A stretch of 64,000 bases of DNA from an uncultured Pseudohongiella sp. (lineage in GTDB: Bacteria; Pseudomonadota; Gammaproteobacteria; Pseudomonadales; Pseudohongiellaceae). Within the stretch, counting starts at the first letter, position 1; each line of letters starts with the position of its first letter. Below, piece after piece: positions 8,347 through 19,010 of this stretch. The stretch covers positions 62,001 through 126,000 of the forward strand of contig CACAEJ010000002.1 in the NCBI GenBank assembly GCA_902531515.1, read 5' to 3'. The position numbers and the translations under genes are program-made. A model generated the notes under the pieces. That model was not told the DNA's origin. It saw only the letters and a list, made by a program, of their open reading frames with translations, and ran no database searches.

Positions 8347-9082
8347 GTTAGATATAGGTAATTCAAAAATAAAATGGCGTCGGATGCCTGGAAAACACAA
8401 TAAGTTTCCAATTCGCGGCATTAACGATGGTGTAGGTGACTTTCTTAGAGAGCAAGCAAATTATGGGAAGCCGTCTCTCATTCGTATGAGTAATGTCTCT
8501 CACCGCAGTATAGCGAGATCTATAGCTGAATGGACTCATGTAAATTGGAACATAAAACCGGTCGAAGCAGCTGTGATGAGGCGTTGTGGTCGTGTTGAGG
8601 TTCAGTATTCAGATATAAGCCGGCTAGGGGTCGATAGATGGCTGGCAATGCTTGCTGCTTTTGATAAGTCAAATGGTCCTTGCCTCATAGTGGATTGTGG
8701 AACTGCTTTTACTCTGGACATATTGAGCGAAGAGGGAATGCACTTAGGAGGTTTTATCTTGCCAGGTCTTAGACTGATGGCAGATATTTTAGTATCTGAA
8801 ACAGGTATCAGGCTTGACGGGAAAGGTGTTGAGCCCACGCTGGGATTGGGGAATTCGACCCATGAGGCCGTTGTTAATGGCGCAGTAGCTTCCTTGGTGG
8901 CCTTGGTTGAAAAAAATATGGGAGAACTTGCTAAAAACAGTCCAGATCCGAAGGTATACATTACTGGCGGGGATGCAGCCCTATTGGCAGCTTTAATGAA
9001 TTGTGCTCAGTTGAATATTGAAGAGGATTTGGTTCTCGATGGTTTAGCAGTGGCGTGTGCAGCAAAACCAGATACTGACTAA
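8336..9082 (+). CDS. coaX: Type III pantothenate kinase
   Basis: First step of coenzyme A synthesis: phosphorylation of pantothenate. The 248-residue protein has the ASKHA-fold signatures of CoaX: LDIGNSKIKWR at the N-terminus (phosphate-binding loop), a central LGVDRWLAM and VDCGTAFTLD near residue 120. It starts with GTG inside birA (11-nt overlap), an arrangement common in gammaproteobacteria. Length is usual for the family. The next features downstream are the tRNA-tuf promoter and tRNAs, so the birA-coaX unit ends here. Confidence 0.9.
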   Translation: MILELDIGNSKIKWRRMPGKHNKFPIRGINDGVGDFLREQANYGKPSLIRMSNVSHRSIARSIAEWTHVNWNIKPVEAAVMRRCGRVEVQYSDISRLGVDRWLAMLAAFDKSNGPCLIVDCGTAFTLDILSEEGMHLGGFILPGLRLMADILVSETGIRLDGKGVEPTLGLGNSTHEAVVNGAVASLVALVEKNMGELAKNSPDPKVYITGGDAALLAALMNCAQLNIEEDLVLDGLAVACAAKPDTD

Positions 9083-9171
9083 CAGAAAATTTTAGGTTCG
9101 AGTGCTGCGATAGCTAGACTTTTCAGTAATCACAACTAGTTTGACAGAAGCAGAAAAACTGGGTGAAACGA

Positions 9172-9200
9172 TTGCACAAGCACCTCAATTCTCATAAAAT
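9172..9200 (+). promoter_or_regulatory. Promoter of the tRNA-tuf transcription unit
   Basis: TTGCAC (9172-9177), exactly 17 nt, then TAAAAT (9195-9200), followed by the GC-rich discriminator GCCGCTCC. Such discriminators are typical of stringently controlled stable-RNA promoters in proteobacteria. It sits about 50 bp upstream of tRNA-Tyr. A TTGACA at 9141 has only a poor -10 partner. Confidence 0.65.
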
Positions 9201-9251
9201 GCCGCTCCTGAGTGAGAGAGCCAGGGAAATCTGCCCTTTCGGGTTCTTGTG

Positions 9252-9335
9252 GGAGGGGTTCCCGAGTGGCCAAAGGGATCAGACTGTAAATCTGACGCGC
9301 AAGCTTCGGTGGTTCGAATCCACCCCCCTCCACCA
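9252..9335 (+). tRNA. tRNA-Tyr (anticodon GTA)
   Basis: The acceptor stem GGAGGGG pairs with CCCCTCC, followed by discriminator A and an encoded CCA. The T arm is GGTGG-TTCGAAT-CCACC. The anticodon GTA is at 9286-9288. A long variable arm makes it a class II tRNA, as expected for bacterial Tyr. First gene of the tRNA-tuf unit. Confidence 0.95.
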
Positions 9336-9382
9336 ATAGATGTGCGCGATGACGGCACGGAAGTAAGGGCGGAGAAGATCAG

Positions 9383-9456
9383 GCGGGTATAGTTCAGAGG
9401 TAGAACCCCAGCCTTCCAAGCTGGTTGCGCGGGTTCGATTCCCGCTACCCGCTCCA
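9383..9456 (+). tRNA. tRNA-Gly (anticodon TCC)
   Basis: The acceptor stem GCGGGTA pairs with TACCCGC, followed by discriminator T and an encoded CCA. The anticodon stem is CCAGC/GCTGG with loop CTTCCAA, so the anticodon is TCC (9415-9417). 74 nt. Lies 47 nt after tRNA-Tyr. Confidence 0.95.
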
Positions 9457-9468
9457 TGTGGCCATGTG

Positions 9469-9544
<76 letters not shown>

Positions 9545-9677
9545 TCTCGATAAAACTGGACGTATAGCTGGAAGATAATTTGGTGGTTGAGAAACGGTTT
9601 TACTTAGCGTTCTACTGGTCATCATATTTATCGTCGATTGAACCGCAACTTTGAGACAGTAAAAAGAGGGTAGAAAA

Positions 9678-10871
9678 GTGTCGAAGGAAAAATTTGAAAG
9701 AACAAAGGTGCACGTTAACGTCGGAACTATTGGTCACGTAGACCACGGTAAAACAACGTTGACTGCAGCACTAACAAAAGTGTGCGCTGAAGCATTTGGT
9801 AGCGGTGACCTAAAGGCGTTTGATGAAATTGATAACGCTCCAGAGGAGAAAGAGCGAGGCATTACTATTGCTACTTCTCACGTGGAATATGATTCCCCGA
9901 ACCGACACTATGCCCACGTAGATTGTCCCGGGCACGCAGACTATGTAAAAAATATGATTACTGGTGCGGCTCAAATGGACGGGGCGATCCTCGTTTGCTC
10001 TGCTGCTGATGGTCCAATGCCTCAAACGAGGGAACACATTTTGCTCTCCCGACAAGTGGGAGTTCCATACATCGTAGTCTTCATGAATAAGGCAGATATG
10101 GTTGACGATGCAGAACTGCTGGAACTCGTAGAAATGGAGATCAGAGAACTACTTGATCAATATGAATTTCCTGGGGATGACACACCCATCATAATTGGCT
10201 CCGCTTTAAAAGCATTAGAAGGTGATACGTCGGATATTGGAGCACCCGCTGTTCAAAAGCTGGTTGAAACTTTGGACGACTATATTCCGGAACCAAAGCG
10301 TGATATCGAGAAGCCGTTCCTAATGCCAATCGAAGATGTATTTTCTATCTCAGGTAGAGGGACAGTGGTTACTGGCCGGGTAGAGCGAGGTGTGGTCAAA
10401 GTAGGAGAAGAAATAGAGATTGTAGGGATTAAAGCTACTGAAACCACAACTTGTACCGGGGTTGAGATGTTTAGGAAGTTGCTTGATGAGGGGCGAGCTG
10501 GAGAAAATGTAGGGGTACTATTAAGAGGAACAAAGCGAGAGGAAGTGGAGCGCGGTCAAGTTCTGGCGGCTCCTGGTACTATCACTCCGCATACAAAGTT
10601 TGAAGCCGAGGTATATATTTTGAGTAAAGATGAAGGTGGTCGTCATACACCTTTCTTCTCAAATTATAGACCGCAGTTTTATTTTCGAACGACTGACGTC
10701 ACTGGTGCAGTTTCGCTTCCTGATGGAGTTGAAATGGTGATGCCCGGTGATAACATAAAAATGGTAGTTGAACTAATTGCACCAATAGCAATGGATGAAG
10801 GTCTAAGGTTTGCGATTCGCGAAGGCGGAAGAACTGTCGGTGCCGGTGTAGTTAGTAAAATCGTCGAGTAG
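9678..10871 (+). CDS. tuf: Elongation factor Tu
   Basis: GTP-dependent carrier of aminoacyl-tRNA to the ribosomal A site. 397 residues, full length. GTPase motifs: GHVDHGKTT (19-27), [13 protein letters not shown] and NKADMV; domains 2 and 3 follow intact. The GTG start at 9678 has GAGGG about 8 nt upstream. The tRNA-Tyr/Gly/Thr - tuf - tRNA-Trp - secE order matches the tufB locus of gammaproteobacteria. No second tuf follows fusA in this window, so this may be the only copy. Confidence 0.97.
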   Translation: MSKEKFERTKVHVNVGTIGHVDHGKTTLTAALTKVCAEAFGSGDLKAFDEIDNAPEEKERGITIATSHVEYDSPNRHYAHVDCPGHADYVKNMITGAAQMDGAILVCSAADGPMPQTREHILLSRQVGVPYIVVFMNKADMVDDAELLELVEMEIRELLDQYEFPGDDTPIIIGSALKALEGDTSDIGAPAVQKLVETLDDYIPEPKRDIEKPFLMPIEDVFSISGRGTVVTGRVERGVVKVGEEIEIVGIKATETTTCTGVEMFRKLLDEGRAGENVGVLLRGTKREEVERGQVLAAPGTITPHTKFEAEVYILSKDEGGRHTPFFSNYRPQFYFRTTDVTGAVSLPDGVEMVMPGDNIKMVVELIAPIAMDEGLRFAIREGGRTVGAGVVSKIVE

Positions 10872-10893
10872 GAGTTTCAGGTGCATTTGCGAG

Positions 10894-10925
10894 AGCCATC
10901 GTATTCCGAGAAGGGTACGGTGGCT
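10894..10925 (+). other. Hairpin after tuf
   Basis: AGCCATCGTA (10894-10903) pairs with TACGGTGGCT (10916-10925), a 10-bp stem with one G-U. It is not followed by a T-run, so a processing or partial attenuation signal before tRNA-Trp is more likely than a true terminator. Confidence 0.4.
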
Positions 10926-11016
10926 TGGTCGTCTTTGAAGAGTAGTGTACTTAACTAATACATTAGAAATAAATTGCAGGGTTAAAGGTCGAAAAGCGAG
11001 TCGTTTCGAACCCAAT

Positions 11017-11092
<76 letters not shown>

Positions 11093-11145
11093 CTAAAAAA
11101 GGCTGGCTACGCTATGAATGCCGCACAGGAAAGAGTAGTTAACTC

Positions 11146-11514
11146 ATGTCAGAAAAAATAGATGATGAAGGGCGCAATCAAGATTGGATTAAGTGGATTG
11201 CGGCCGCGGCTTTGGTGGTTGCTGGGGTCTATTCGAATTCGTATTTTTCTTCAGAGTCTTTGTTGCTTAGGACGATAGGTCTGATTCTTGTTGCTGGTAT
11301 TGCTGGGTGGGTTGCTGCGCAAACTGAAAAAGGGAGTGCCTTTATAGATCTCTGTTTGGAAGCTAGGGTTGAAATACGAAAGGTTGTGTGGCCTTCAAGA
11401 CAAGAAACCACTCAAACTACGATTGTAGTATTAATTGTTATATTTATAGTTGCGATAATTCTATGGCTGCTTGATTCGATGCTCAATGGAATCATTTCAT
11501 CGTTTATTACGTAG
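11146..11514 (+). CDS. secE: Preprotein translocase subunit SecE
   Basis: Inner-membrane SecYEG subunit that clamps SecY. The 122-residue protein has three membrane helices, the long gammaproteobacterial form. The conserved amphipathic helix and hinge EIRKVVWPSRQETTQT precede the last helix. Begins 53 nt after tRNA-Trp and is followed directly by nusG, the usual pair. Confidence 0.95.
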   Translation: MSEKIDDEGRNQDWIKWIAAAALVVAGVYSNSYFSSESLLLRTIGLILVAGIAGWVAAQTEKGSAFIDLCLEARVEIRKVVWPSRQETTQTTIVVLIVIFIVAIILWLLDSMLNGIISSFIT

Positions 11515-11523
11515 AGAGAATTG

Positions 11524-12057
11524 ATGGCTAAACGCTGGTACGTAGTCCATGCCTATTCGGGTTACGAAAAGAAAGTAAGAGACGCTTTGAGCGAGAGAAT
11601 TAACCTCTCTGGCATGGGCGACCATTTCGATGAGGTTCTTGTTCCTACAGAAGAAGTGCTTGAAATGAGAGCGGGTCAGAAAAGAAAGAGCGAGCGTAAG
11701 TTTTTCCCGGGCTATGTTTTGGTTCATATGGAACTTAATGACGAGACTTGGCACCTCGTAAAAGAAACTCCGCGAGTGATGGGGTTTATCGGTGGTACGG
11801 CGGAGAAACCAGCTCCCATAACCGATAAAGAGGCGGACAGGATTCTCCAGAGAATGGAAGATAGTGGAGAGACGCCGACGCACAAGACTATTTATGAGCC
11901 AGGTGAGATGGTGAGGGTAACAGATGGGCCATTTAATGACTTTACAGGAACTGTAGAAGAAGTTAATTATGAAAAAAGTCGCCTACGAGTAGCAGTGCTA
12001 ATCTTTGGAAGGTCGACACCAGTCGAACTGGAATTTGATCAGGTAGAAAAGAGCTAA
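11524..12057 (+). CDS. nusG: Transcription termination/antitermination protein NusG
   Basis: Binds RNA polymerase, links it to Rho and to ribosomal S10. 177 residues from ATG 11524; an in-frame TTG just before it at 11521 is unlikely to be the start. The N-terminal NGN domain ([16 protein letters not shown]) and the C-terminal KOW domain ([17 protein letters not shown]) are both intact. 9 nt after secE. Confidence 0.96.
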   Translation: MAKRWYVVHAYSGYEKKVRDALSERINLSGMGDHFDEVLVPTEEVLEMRAGQKRKSERKFFPGYVLVHMELNDETWHLVKETPRVMGFIGGTAEKPAPITDKEADRILQRMEDSGETPTHKTIYEPGEMVRVTDGPFNDFTGTVEEVNYEKSRLRVAVLIFGRSTPVELEFDQVEKS

Positions 12058-12250
12058 ATAACATGAAAATATGGGGCAGAATTAATTCAGCCTCGCTTTA
12101 AAGTCGCATTTCCTGTAACAGGAAAACGCCGGGGAGTTTGAAGATTGGTTTGTGAAGACGGTTTATGGTGCTTAATCGAGCGCATCTGCTAAATAAAAGC
12201 CTCAACAGAGCAAACAACAACGAACGCTTGTACCCAAAGGAGAGAAGAAG
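12058..12250 (+). promoter_or_regulatory. Leader region of the rplKA unit
   Basis: A 193-nt spacer holding a perfect 7-bp hairpin, TTTCCTG-taa-CAGGAAA (12109-12125), and a good Shine-Dalgarno (AAGGAGAG) before rplK. In E. coli this leader contains a promoter and the L1 translational operator. I could not identify a convincing -35/-10 pair or the L1 site by eye. Confidence 0.4.
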
Positions 12251-12685
12251 ATGGCAAAGAAAGTTATAGCTTACATCAAGCTGCAAGTGGGAGCCGGACA
12301 AGCTAACCCCAGTCCGCCTGTAGGCCCGGCCTTAGGCCAACATGGCGTTAACATAATGGATTTTTGTAAGGCATTCAATGCCCAGACCCAGGGGACAGAA
12401 GCTGGATTACCAATTCCTGTTGTGATTACTGTATACGCAGATCGTAGTTTCACATTTATCACAAAAACACCGCCTGCTTCGGTTTTGTTGCGAAAGGCAG
12501 CTGGTATCCAAAAAGGCAGCGGGCGTCCAAACACAGAGAAGGTTGGTCAAGTAAAACGTAGTCAGTTAGAAGAAATCGCAAATCAAAAGATGCCTGATCT
12601 CACTGCTGCAGATATGGATGCAGCAGTAAGGACCTTGGCAGGCAGCGCTCGGAGTGCCGGCCTGGACGTTGAGGGAGTAGAGTAA
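12251..12685 (+). CDS. rplK: 50S ribosomal protein L11
   Basis: GTPase-centre protein that contacts EF-G and EF-Tu and is needed for RelA activation. 144 residues, close to the usual 142. The proline-rich N-terminal segment [17 protein letters not shown] and the C-terminal rRNA-binding domain ([17 protein letters not shown]) are intact. Only 1 nt separates it from rplA. Confidence 0.97.
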   Translation: MAKKVIAYIKLQVGAGQANPSPPVGPALGQHGVNIMDFCKAFNAQTQGTEAGLPIPVVITVYADRSFTFITKTPPASVLLRKAAGIQKGSGRPNTEKVGQVKRSQLEEIANQKMPDLTAADMDAAVRTLAGSARSAGLDVEGVE

Positions 12686-12686
12686 T

Positions 12687-13382
12687 ATGGCAAAACTATC
12701 TAAGAAACAGAAGCAAATAGCAGAAAAAATTGAACCCGGTAAAAATTACCCGATAGAGGAGGCTGTTTCTCTAATTTCGGAGTTTGCATCTTCTAAGTTT
12801 TCTGAATCTTTTGATGTATCAATTAATCTTGGAGTTGACCCTCGAAAATCTGATCAAGTGGTCCGGGGCTCGACAATTTTGCCAGCGGGCTCCGGGAAAA
12901 CTGTAAAAGTTGCAGTTTTCGCGCAGGGTGAGAATGCAGAAAAAGCTTCAGCCGCTGGAGCCGACTTGGTCGGGTTCGAAGACCTCGCTGAGACAATCCA
13001 GGCGGGTAACCTTGATTTTGACGTGGTTATTGCAACTCCGGATGCCATGAGAATTGTTGGAAAACTGGGAACTGTTCTTGGCCCGCGCGGTTTGATGCCG
13101 AACCCTAAGGTTGGAACTGTGACACCTGATGTTGAAACAGCTGTAAAAAATGCAAAAGCTGGCCAATTGCGTTTCAGGACTGATAAAAATGGCATAGTTC
13201 ATGGTGGTATTGGAAAAATTGGGTTTGATGGCGCTGATGTAAAATCGAATCTCGAGGCCTTGTTAAGTGACTTGAACAAGGCTAAACCGGCCTCTGCTAA
13301 AGGCGTTTACATCAAGAAGGTAGTTCTCTCCTCAACTTTGGGGCCAGGGTTACAAATAGACCAGTCGTCTTTATCATTATAG
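12687..13382 (+). CDS. rplA: 50S ribosomal protein L1
   Basis: Forms the L1 stalk that moves deacylated tRNA out of the E site; in E. coli it also represses its own operon. 231 residues, normal length, with the signature [20 protein letters not shown] and [11 protein letters not shown]. Co-transcribed with rplK. Confidence 0.97.
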   Translation: MAKLSKKQKQIAEKIEPGKNYPIEEAVSLISEFASSKFSESFDVSINLGVDPRKSDQVVRGSTILPAGSGKTVKVAVFAQGENAEKASAAGADLVGFEDLAETIQAGNLDFDVVIATPDAMRIVGKLGTVLGPRGLMPNPKVGTVTPDVETAVKNAKAGQLRFRTDKNGIVHGGIGKIGFDGADVKSNLEALLSDLNKAKPASAKGVYIKKVVLSSTLGPGLQIDQSSLSL

Positions 13383-13669
13383 AGGTGGTATTTAATTTTT
13401 GAGGCCAGTGATTTCTGGTGCTCTATAGACTTTGTGGTAATTGTCGTAAAGACAGTTCCATCAGAGACCGCAGGAGACGCAGGGTTATTTCACTGTTTCT
13501 TAATTCCCTGCGCAGATGGTGACACTTAATTCGAGTAATCACTCGAATTCCGATCACCGAACATACGAACCAGTGAGAGTTTACTGGTTACGTAACGCTG
13601 GCTCTCTTGGGAGTCTGAATGGGAAATTGTTGAAAAACAATTTTTGTAATTAATTGTGAGGTTAAAATT
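13383..13669 (+). ncRNA. L10 leader (autoregulatory mRNA element)
   Basis: The untranslated region before rplJ has the gammaproteobacterial L10-leader hallmarks: GAGACCGCAGG, then CGCAGGG (13478-13484) pairing with CCCTGCG (13506-13512), then CAGATGGTGA. GGTGA (13518-13522) pairs with TCACC (13554-13558) and encloses a perfect hairpin, AATTCGAGT/ACTCGAATT (13528-13549). In E. coli the L10(L12)4 complex binds this type of structure and shuts off translation of rplJL. The structural core is 13451-13560; the rest of the region shows no gene. Confidence 0.75.
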
Positions 13670-14200
13670 GTGGCGATAGGATTGGAGGAGAAGAAACAAA
13701 TTGTTTCCGAAGTCAATCAGGCTGCTACATCTGCATTGTCTGCTGTTTTGGCGGATTATCGCGGGGTCAATGTTGATGAACTAACTGCGCTTCGTAAAAC
13801 AGCTCGAGAGAATCAAGTGTATCTTCGTGTCGTTAGAAATACTTTGCTCAAAAGGGCGATAAAAGATACTGATTTTGAGTGTATTAAAGAGGTGTTAGAG
13901 GGGCCGACTCTCTTAGCATTATCCAAAGAGGACCCAGGTGCTGCTGCACGTGTACTTAAAGATTTTGCTGAGGAAAATGAAAGCTTTCAGATTAGGGCTC
14001 TCTCGGTTGGTGGCGAGTTATTGGATGCGAATCAGATCGATGTGCTGGCTAAATTGCCAACTATGGATCAGGCGAGGTCCATGTTAATGAGCGTTATACT
14101 GGCGCCAGTAACGAAACTTGCTCGCACAACCTATGAAATTCCTTCTAAAGTTACAAGGGTCGTTGCTGCTGTGCGTGACCAAAAGAAGGAAGCAGCCTAA
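13670..14200 (+). CDS. rplJ: 50S ribosomal protein L10
   Basis: Base of the L7/L12 stalk. 176 residues, slightly longer than the 165 of E. coli, with the conserved N-terminal rRNA-binding part (VLADYRGVNVDELTALRK, RVVRNTLLKRA) and a C-terminal helix that binds L7/L12 dimers. GTG start at 13670, with GTGAGG upstream. Expression is expected to be controlled by its own product through the upstream leader. Confidence 0.95.
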   Translation: MAIGLEEKKQIVSEVNQAATSALSAVLADYRGVNVDELTALRKTARENQVYLRVVRNTLLKRAIKDTDFECIKEVLEGPTLLALSKEDPGAAARVLKDFAEENESFQIRALSVGGELLDANQIDVLAKLPTMDQARSMLMSVILAPVTKLARTTYEIPSKVTRVVAAVRDQKKEAA

Positions 14201-14247
14201 TTGCAAATTAACCGTTTTATAAATTATTAATTTAGGAGATAAGAGTC

Positions 14248-14631
14248 ATGGCTCTATCTAAAGAAGAAGTTTTGGATGCTATAGCTGATATGTCAGTAAT
14301 GGACGTAGTCCAATTAGTGGAGGCTATGGAGGAAAAGTTTGGAGTATCTGCCGCGGCCGCGGTGGCTGCTGCTCCGGCAGCGGCAGCTGCAGGTGGAGAT
14401 GCCGCTCCTGCGGAAGAGAAAGACGATTTTGATATAGTTCTCACTGCAGCTGGAGACAAAAAAGTCAATGTCATCAAAGCTGTTCGCTCTATTACCGGTC
14501 TTGGTTTAAAAGAGGCGAAAGAAATGGTGGATGGCGCGCCTTCTACGCTGAAGGAAGCCGCTCCGAAAGCTGAGGCAGAAGAGGCGAAAAAAGCTCTTGA
14601 GGAAGCTGGCGCTTCTGTTGAGCTTAAGTAA
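14248..14631 (+). CDS. rplL: 50S ribosomal protein L7/L12
   Basis: Multi-copy stalk protein that recruits translation GTPases. 127 residues. N-terminal dimerisation domain, an Ala-rich flexible hinge (about 35-55), and a C-terminal domain with [20 protein letters not shown]. Strong AGGAGA Shine-Dalgarno upstream, in keeping with its higher stoichiometry. Confidence 0.97.
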   Translation: MALSKEEVLDAIADMSVMDVVQLVEAMEEKFGVSAAAAVAAAPAAAAAGGDAAPAEEKDDFDIVLTAAGDKKVNVIKAVRSITGLGLKEAKEMVDGAPSTLKEAAPKAEAEEAKKALEEAGASVELK

Positions 14632-14650
14632 ACACGTTAGGCATAGATGT

Positions 14651-14671
14651 GCACCAGGCTGAGCTTGGTGC
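14651..14671 (+). terminator. Attenuator-like hairpin between rplL and rpoB
   Basis: GCACCAGGC pairs with GCTTGGTGC (9 bp, one G-U, 3-nt loop) and is followed by GTTTCTGTT. In E. coli a partial terminator at this place lowers rpoBC transcription relative to rplJL; the position and shape match. The weak T-tract suggests partial termination only. Confidence 0.6.
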
Positions 14672-14823
14672 GTTTCTGTTAATAACATTTTTGAAGAAAG
14701 AATTTGGAAGCCTTGAAATTTACGCTGAATTTGGTTGGCGAATTGTGTAAATAATTCGAAAAAGTCAGTGTGTTTCAAACCCAGTCTGTATTTGGTGAGA
14801 GCTTACTGCTCCAGGGACACGAT

Positions 14824-17800
14824 ATGGCCTATTCATATACTGAGAAGAAACGTATCCGTAAGTACTTCGGGAGATTGCCGAGCGCAATGGACATCCCCTA
14901 CTTATTGTCGATACAAATTGATTCTTACAAGCAATTTACACAGAGTGACTCTTTGATCGAAGACCGTGTTGACCAAGGTTTGCATGCTGCTTTTAAGTCT
15001 GTTTTCCCGATCGTAAGTTACTCTGGTAAAGCCATTCTTGAATACGTTAGTTATGACCTCGGGAAGCCAGTATTTGACGTCAAGGAATGTCAGCTTCGAG
15101 GTTCAACCTACTCTGTGTCTCTTCGAGTGAAAGTCAGATTGATACTGTATGATAAGGAATCAACATCTCAGACAATAAAAGATATTAAAGAGCAGGAAGT
15201 CTACATGGGAGAGATCCCACTGATGACAGACTCCGGAACTTTCGTGATAAATGGCACTGAGCGTGTGGTTGTTTCACAGTTGCATCGCTCACCTGGAGTA
15301 TTTTTTGATCATGATCGTGGAAAAACCCACAGTTCTGGAAAGCTACTCTACTCCGCAAGAGTAATACCTTATAGAGGTTCTTGGTTAGATTTCGAATTCG
15401 ACCCCAAAGACATGGTTTATGTCCGTATTGATAGACGCCGAAAACTCCCAGCGTCAGTGCTTTTGCGTGCTTTAGGCTTCAGTTCGGAAGAGATTCTTTC
15501 GATGTTTTATGAAAATAATAGTTTTTCAATTAAAACAAAAAAAGGTCAGGCTGAGATATCTCTTCATCTTGTTCCCTCGCGGTTGCGTGGTGAAGTTTTA
15601 ACTTTTCCGATTAAAGATAAGAAGGGAAAGATCATTGTTGAAGAAGGGCGCAGGATAACATCGCGTCATATTCGTCAGATGGAAGCAGCGAAACTAACTG
15701 AGTTGAAAGTTTCTCATGATTTTTTGGAAGGCAGTTCGTTAGCTAAAGATGTTATTGACGAAGAAACCGGAGAGGTGATTTTTCCATGCAATACTGAAAT
15801 AACGACCGAGCTCGTAGAAGGAATTTTGGAGGCCCCGGTAGCGAAATTTGAGACAATTTATACGAACGACCTCGATTGCGGACCATTCGTTTCAGACACA
15901 CTGCGTATTGATTCTACAACTTCGAAATTAGAGGCAATGGTAGAAATATATCGAATGATGCGTCCAGGCGAACCACCGACGAAGGAGTCGGCTGAGAACC
16001 TTTTTTCCAACTTATTTTTTGCCCCTGAAAGGTATGACTTGTCCGCAGTTGGGCGTATGAAATTTAATAGACGTTTAGGTCGAAAGGAGTCAGAGGGTGA
16101 GCCAGTTCTAAGTAGCGACGACATAGTGGATGTTCTGAAAACACTGGTGGGGATACGAAATGGATTCGGTTCCGTTGACGATATCGACCACTTAGGGAAT
16201 CGTCGCATTCGTTCAGTAGGCGAGATGGCTGAAAACCAATTTCGCGTGGGGCTTGTAAGAGTTGAGCGAGCTGTTAAAGAAAGGTTGAGCATGGCAGATT
16301 CAGAGGGCTTGATGCCGCAAGATATGATCAATGCTAAACCAGTAGCAGCTGCGATAAAAGAATTTTTTGGGTCAAGTCAGTTATCACAGTTCATGGATCA
16401 AAATAATCCGCTATCTGAAGTAACTCATAAAAGAAGAGTTTCAGCTTTGGGGCCTGGCGGTCTGACTAGAGAGCGAGCTGGTTTTGAGGTACGTGACGTA
16501 CACCCTACTCACTACGGTCGAGTCTGCCCAATTGAGACTCCCGAGGGTCCAAATATTGGCTTAATTAACTCTTTGGCAACGTACGCAAGAACTAACGGCT
16601 ATGGTTTCTTGGAAAGCCCTTACAGAAAAGTTACGAAAAATAAAGTTACTGACGAAATCCACTACCTTTCTGCTATCGATGAAAGCGACTTTGTAATTGC
16701 TCAAGCTAGTGCAGAGTTAGATAAGAAAAAAGGGTTTGTTGAAAATCTAGTAACAGTGCGGTTTAAAGGAGAGACTACCCTTAAGCCTCGAGAGGAGGTT
16801 GACTACATGGATGTTGCTCCTCAACAGATGGTGTCTGTAGCGGCAGCATTGATTCCATTTTTAGAGCACGATGATGCCAATCGCGCTTTGATGGGCTCAA
16901 ATATGCAGAGGCAAGCTGTTCCTACTCTTAAAACGGAGAAGCCCTTAGTAGGAACCGGAATGGAACGAAATGTAGCAAGTGATTCTGGGGTTTGTGTGGT
17001 GGCATTTCGAGGAGGAACAATAGAGTCTGTAGACGCTGCGCGCGTTATTGTGAGGGTTAATGATGAAGAGACCGATGCCGGTGAGGCTGGCGTCGACATT
17101 TACAATTTGACGAAATATACACGCTCAAACCAAAACACATGCATATCTCAAAGACCTTTAGTGAAGCAGGGCGACGAGGTGGCGCGAGGTGACATTCTGG
17201 CTGACGGCCCTTCCATAGATATGGGTGAGTTGGCGCTGGGCCAAAATATGCGTATAGCCTTTATGCCTTGGAATGGCTACAACTTCGAAGATTCAATTTT
17301 GATTTCGGAACGCGTGGTTAAAGAGGATCGTTTTACTACGATACACATTCAAGAACTAACTTGCGTGGCTCGGGATACAAAGCTTGGCTCTGAGGAAATT
17401 ACGGCAGACATACCTAATGTCGGTGAAGGCGCTCTCAGTAAACTGGACGATTCTGGAATCGTTTATATTGGAGCGGAAGTAGATGCTGGGGATATCTTAG
17501 TAGGCAAAGTTACTCCTAAAGGGGAAACGCAACTTACTCCGGAAGAGAAGCTACTTAGAGCGATATTTGGAGAGAAGGCTTCGGATGTCAAGGACACTTC
17601 TTTGAGAGTGCCTACCAGTGTTACAGGGACGGTGATTGATGTTCAAGTTTTCACTAGAGATGGCCTTGTTAAGGATGATAGAGCAAAAGAAATCGAAAAG
17701 TCTCAGTTAAGTAAAATACGAAAAGATATCGACGATGAATATCGAATTATTGAGGGCGCAACTTTTGAAAGGCTTCGCAATTCACTTTTGGGGAAAGTGG

Positions 17801-18912
17801 TAGCAGGTGGTCCAAAAATCAAAAAAGGACAAAAAGTCACAGCAGATTATTTGAGCAAGATAGATCAAAGTGATCTGCTTAAACTACGTATGGTCAACGA
17901 TAAATTGAATGAGCAGCTAAAACTTGCTGCAGATCAACTGGAAGAGCGAAGGACGGAGCTCGAGGAACGTTTTGAAGATAAAAAGAATAAATTAACTCAA
18001 GGAGACGATCTAGCCCCAGGTGTACTGAAAATTGTTAAAGTTTATTTGGCAATAAAAAGGCGTATTCAACCGGGAGACAAAATGGCAGGGCGCCACGGGA
18101 ATAAGGGCGTTATTTCAGTGATTATGCCCGTTGAAGATATGCCTTATGATCAAAATGGTGAGCCTGTTGACATCGTTCTAAATCCTTTAGGCGTTCCATC
18201 GAGAATGAATGTTGGACAAATACTTGAGACTCACCTTGGCGCTGCAGCAAAGGGATTGGGAGAACGCATTGGGCGCTTAATTGACTCGCAAAAGAGAATA
18301 TCTGAAGTTCGAAAACTTCTGACAGAAATATACAATAAGATAGGGGAACGTCCTGAAAATATTAGGGGTTTGACGGATGCTGAAATTTTGGAGTTAGCTG
18401 AAAATCTGAGGCAGGGTGTTCCTATGGCGACCCCCGTTTTTGACGGGGCGGCTGAGTCAGAAATTAAAGAGATGCTTGATTTGGCTGAGTTAGACGACAG
18501 CGGACAAGTGACACTTTTTGATGGAAGAACTGGTGATTCTTTTGATAGGCCTGTGACTGTCGGCATAATGTACATGCTCAAACTTAACCACTTGGTTGAT
18601 GACAAAATGCATGCTAGATCTACTGGGTCTTACAGTCTGGTAACACAGCAACCTCTTGGTGGTAAAGCTCAATTTGGTGGTCAGCGCTTTGGAGAGATGG
18701 AAGTATGGGCACTTGAAGCATACGGCGCCGCTTATACTTTGCAGGAAATGTTGACAGTGAAATCAGACGATGTCGCCGGGCGGACTAAAATGTACAAAAA
18801 TATTGTCGACGGAGATCATCAAATGGAGCCTGCTATGCCAGAGTCTTTTAATGTTTTGGTTAAGGAAATTCGATCTCTTGGAATCGATATGGAGTTAGAC
18901 ATAAGTAAATAG
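14824..18912 (+). CDS. rpoB: DNA-directed RNA polymerase subunit beta
   Basis: Catalytic core subunit. I use ATG 14824 (1362 aa), where the family N-terminus [16 protein letters not shown] begins; the 18 codons upstream in the same frame have no match to the family. The rifampicin-binding cluster [18 protein letters not shown] is of the wild-type, drug-sensitive form at Asp516, His526 and Ser531 (E. coli numbering). The C-terminal [20 protein letters not shown] is intact. Co-transcribed with rpoC 98 nt downstream. Confidence 0.97.
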   Translation: MAYSYTEKKRIRKYFGRLPSAMDIPYLLSIQIDSYKQFTQSDSLIEDRVDQGLHAAFKSVFPIVSYSGKAILEYVSYDLGKPVFDVKECQLRGSTYSVSLRVKVRLILYDKESTSQTIKDIKEQEVYMGEIPLMTDSGTFVINGTERVVVSQLHRSPGVFFDHDRGKTHSSGKLLYSARVIPYRGSWLDFEFDPKDMVYVRIDRRRKLPASVLLRALGFSSEEILSMFYENNSFSIKTKKGQAEISLHLVPSRLRGEVLTFPIKDKKGKIIVEEGRRITSRHIRQMEAAKLTELKVSHDFLEGSSLAKDVIDEETGEVIFPCNTEITTELVEGILEAPVAKFETIYTNDLDCGPFVSDTLRIDSTTSKLEAMVEIYRMMRPGEPPTKESAENLFSNLFFAPERYDLSAVGRMKFNRRLGRKESEGEPVLSSDDIVDVLKTLVGIRNGFGSVDDIDHLGNRRIRSVGEMAENQFRVGLVRVERAVKERLSMADSEGLMPQDMINAKPVAAAIKEFFGSSQLSQFMDQNNPLSEVTHKRRVSALGPGGLTRERAGFEVRDVHPTHYGRVCPIETPEGPNIGLINSLATYARTNGYGFLESPYRKVTKNKVTDEIHYLSAIDESDFVIAQASAELDKKKGFVENLVTVRFKGETTLKPREEVDYMDVAPQQMVSVAAALIPFLEHDDANRALMGSNMQRQAVPTLKTEKPLVGTGMERNVASDSGVCVVAFRGGTIESVDAARVIVRVNDEETDAGEAGVDIYNLTKYTRSNQNTCISQRPLVKQGDEVARGDILADGPSIDMGELALGQNMRIAFMPWNGYNFEDSILISERVVKEDRFTTIHIQELTCVARDTKLGSEEITADIPNVGEGALSKLDDSGIVYIGAEVDAGDILVGKVTPKGETQLTPEEKLLRAIFGEKASDVKDTSLRVPTSVTGTVIDVQVFTRDGLVKDDRAKEIEKSQLSKIRKDIDDEYRIIEGATFERLRNSLLGKVVAGGPKIKKGQKVTADYLSKIDQSDLLKLRMVNDKLNEQLKLAADQLEERRTELEERFEDKKNKLTQGDDLAPGVLKIVKVYLAIKRRIQPGDKMAGRHGNKGVISVIMPVEDMPYDQNGEPVDIVLNPLGVPSRMNVGQILETHLGAAAKGLGERIGRLIDSQKRISEVRKLLTEIYNKIGERPENIRGLTDAEILELAENLRQGVPMATPVFDGAAESEIKEMLDLAELDDSGQVTLFDGRTGDSFDRPVTVGIMYMLKLNHLVDDKMHARSTGSYSLVTQQPLGGKAQFGGQRFGEMEVWALEAYGAAYTLQEMLTVKSDDVAGRTKMYKNIVDGDHQMEPAMPESFNVLVKEIRSLGIDMELDISK

Positions 18913-19010
18913 GTCGCATTGTTTAAAATGGTGATGATCGCAAAGTAGAGTTATTGATTATTTTTACCTGGTGCCGAATTTAGAAAAAGGTTCGCAGGGG
19001 AGGAAATAGA

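Noticed and set aside
10894-10925. Hairpin after tuf as a true terminator
   Set aside because: No T-run follows, and tRNA-Trp, secE and nusG continue in the same direction, so full termination is unlikely.
14770-14823. Upstream extension of rpoB to GTG 14770
   Set aside because: The family N-terminus starts at ATG 14824, and the extra 18 residues have no counterpart in RpoB.
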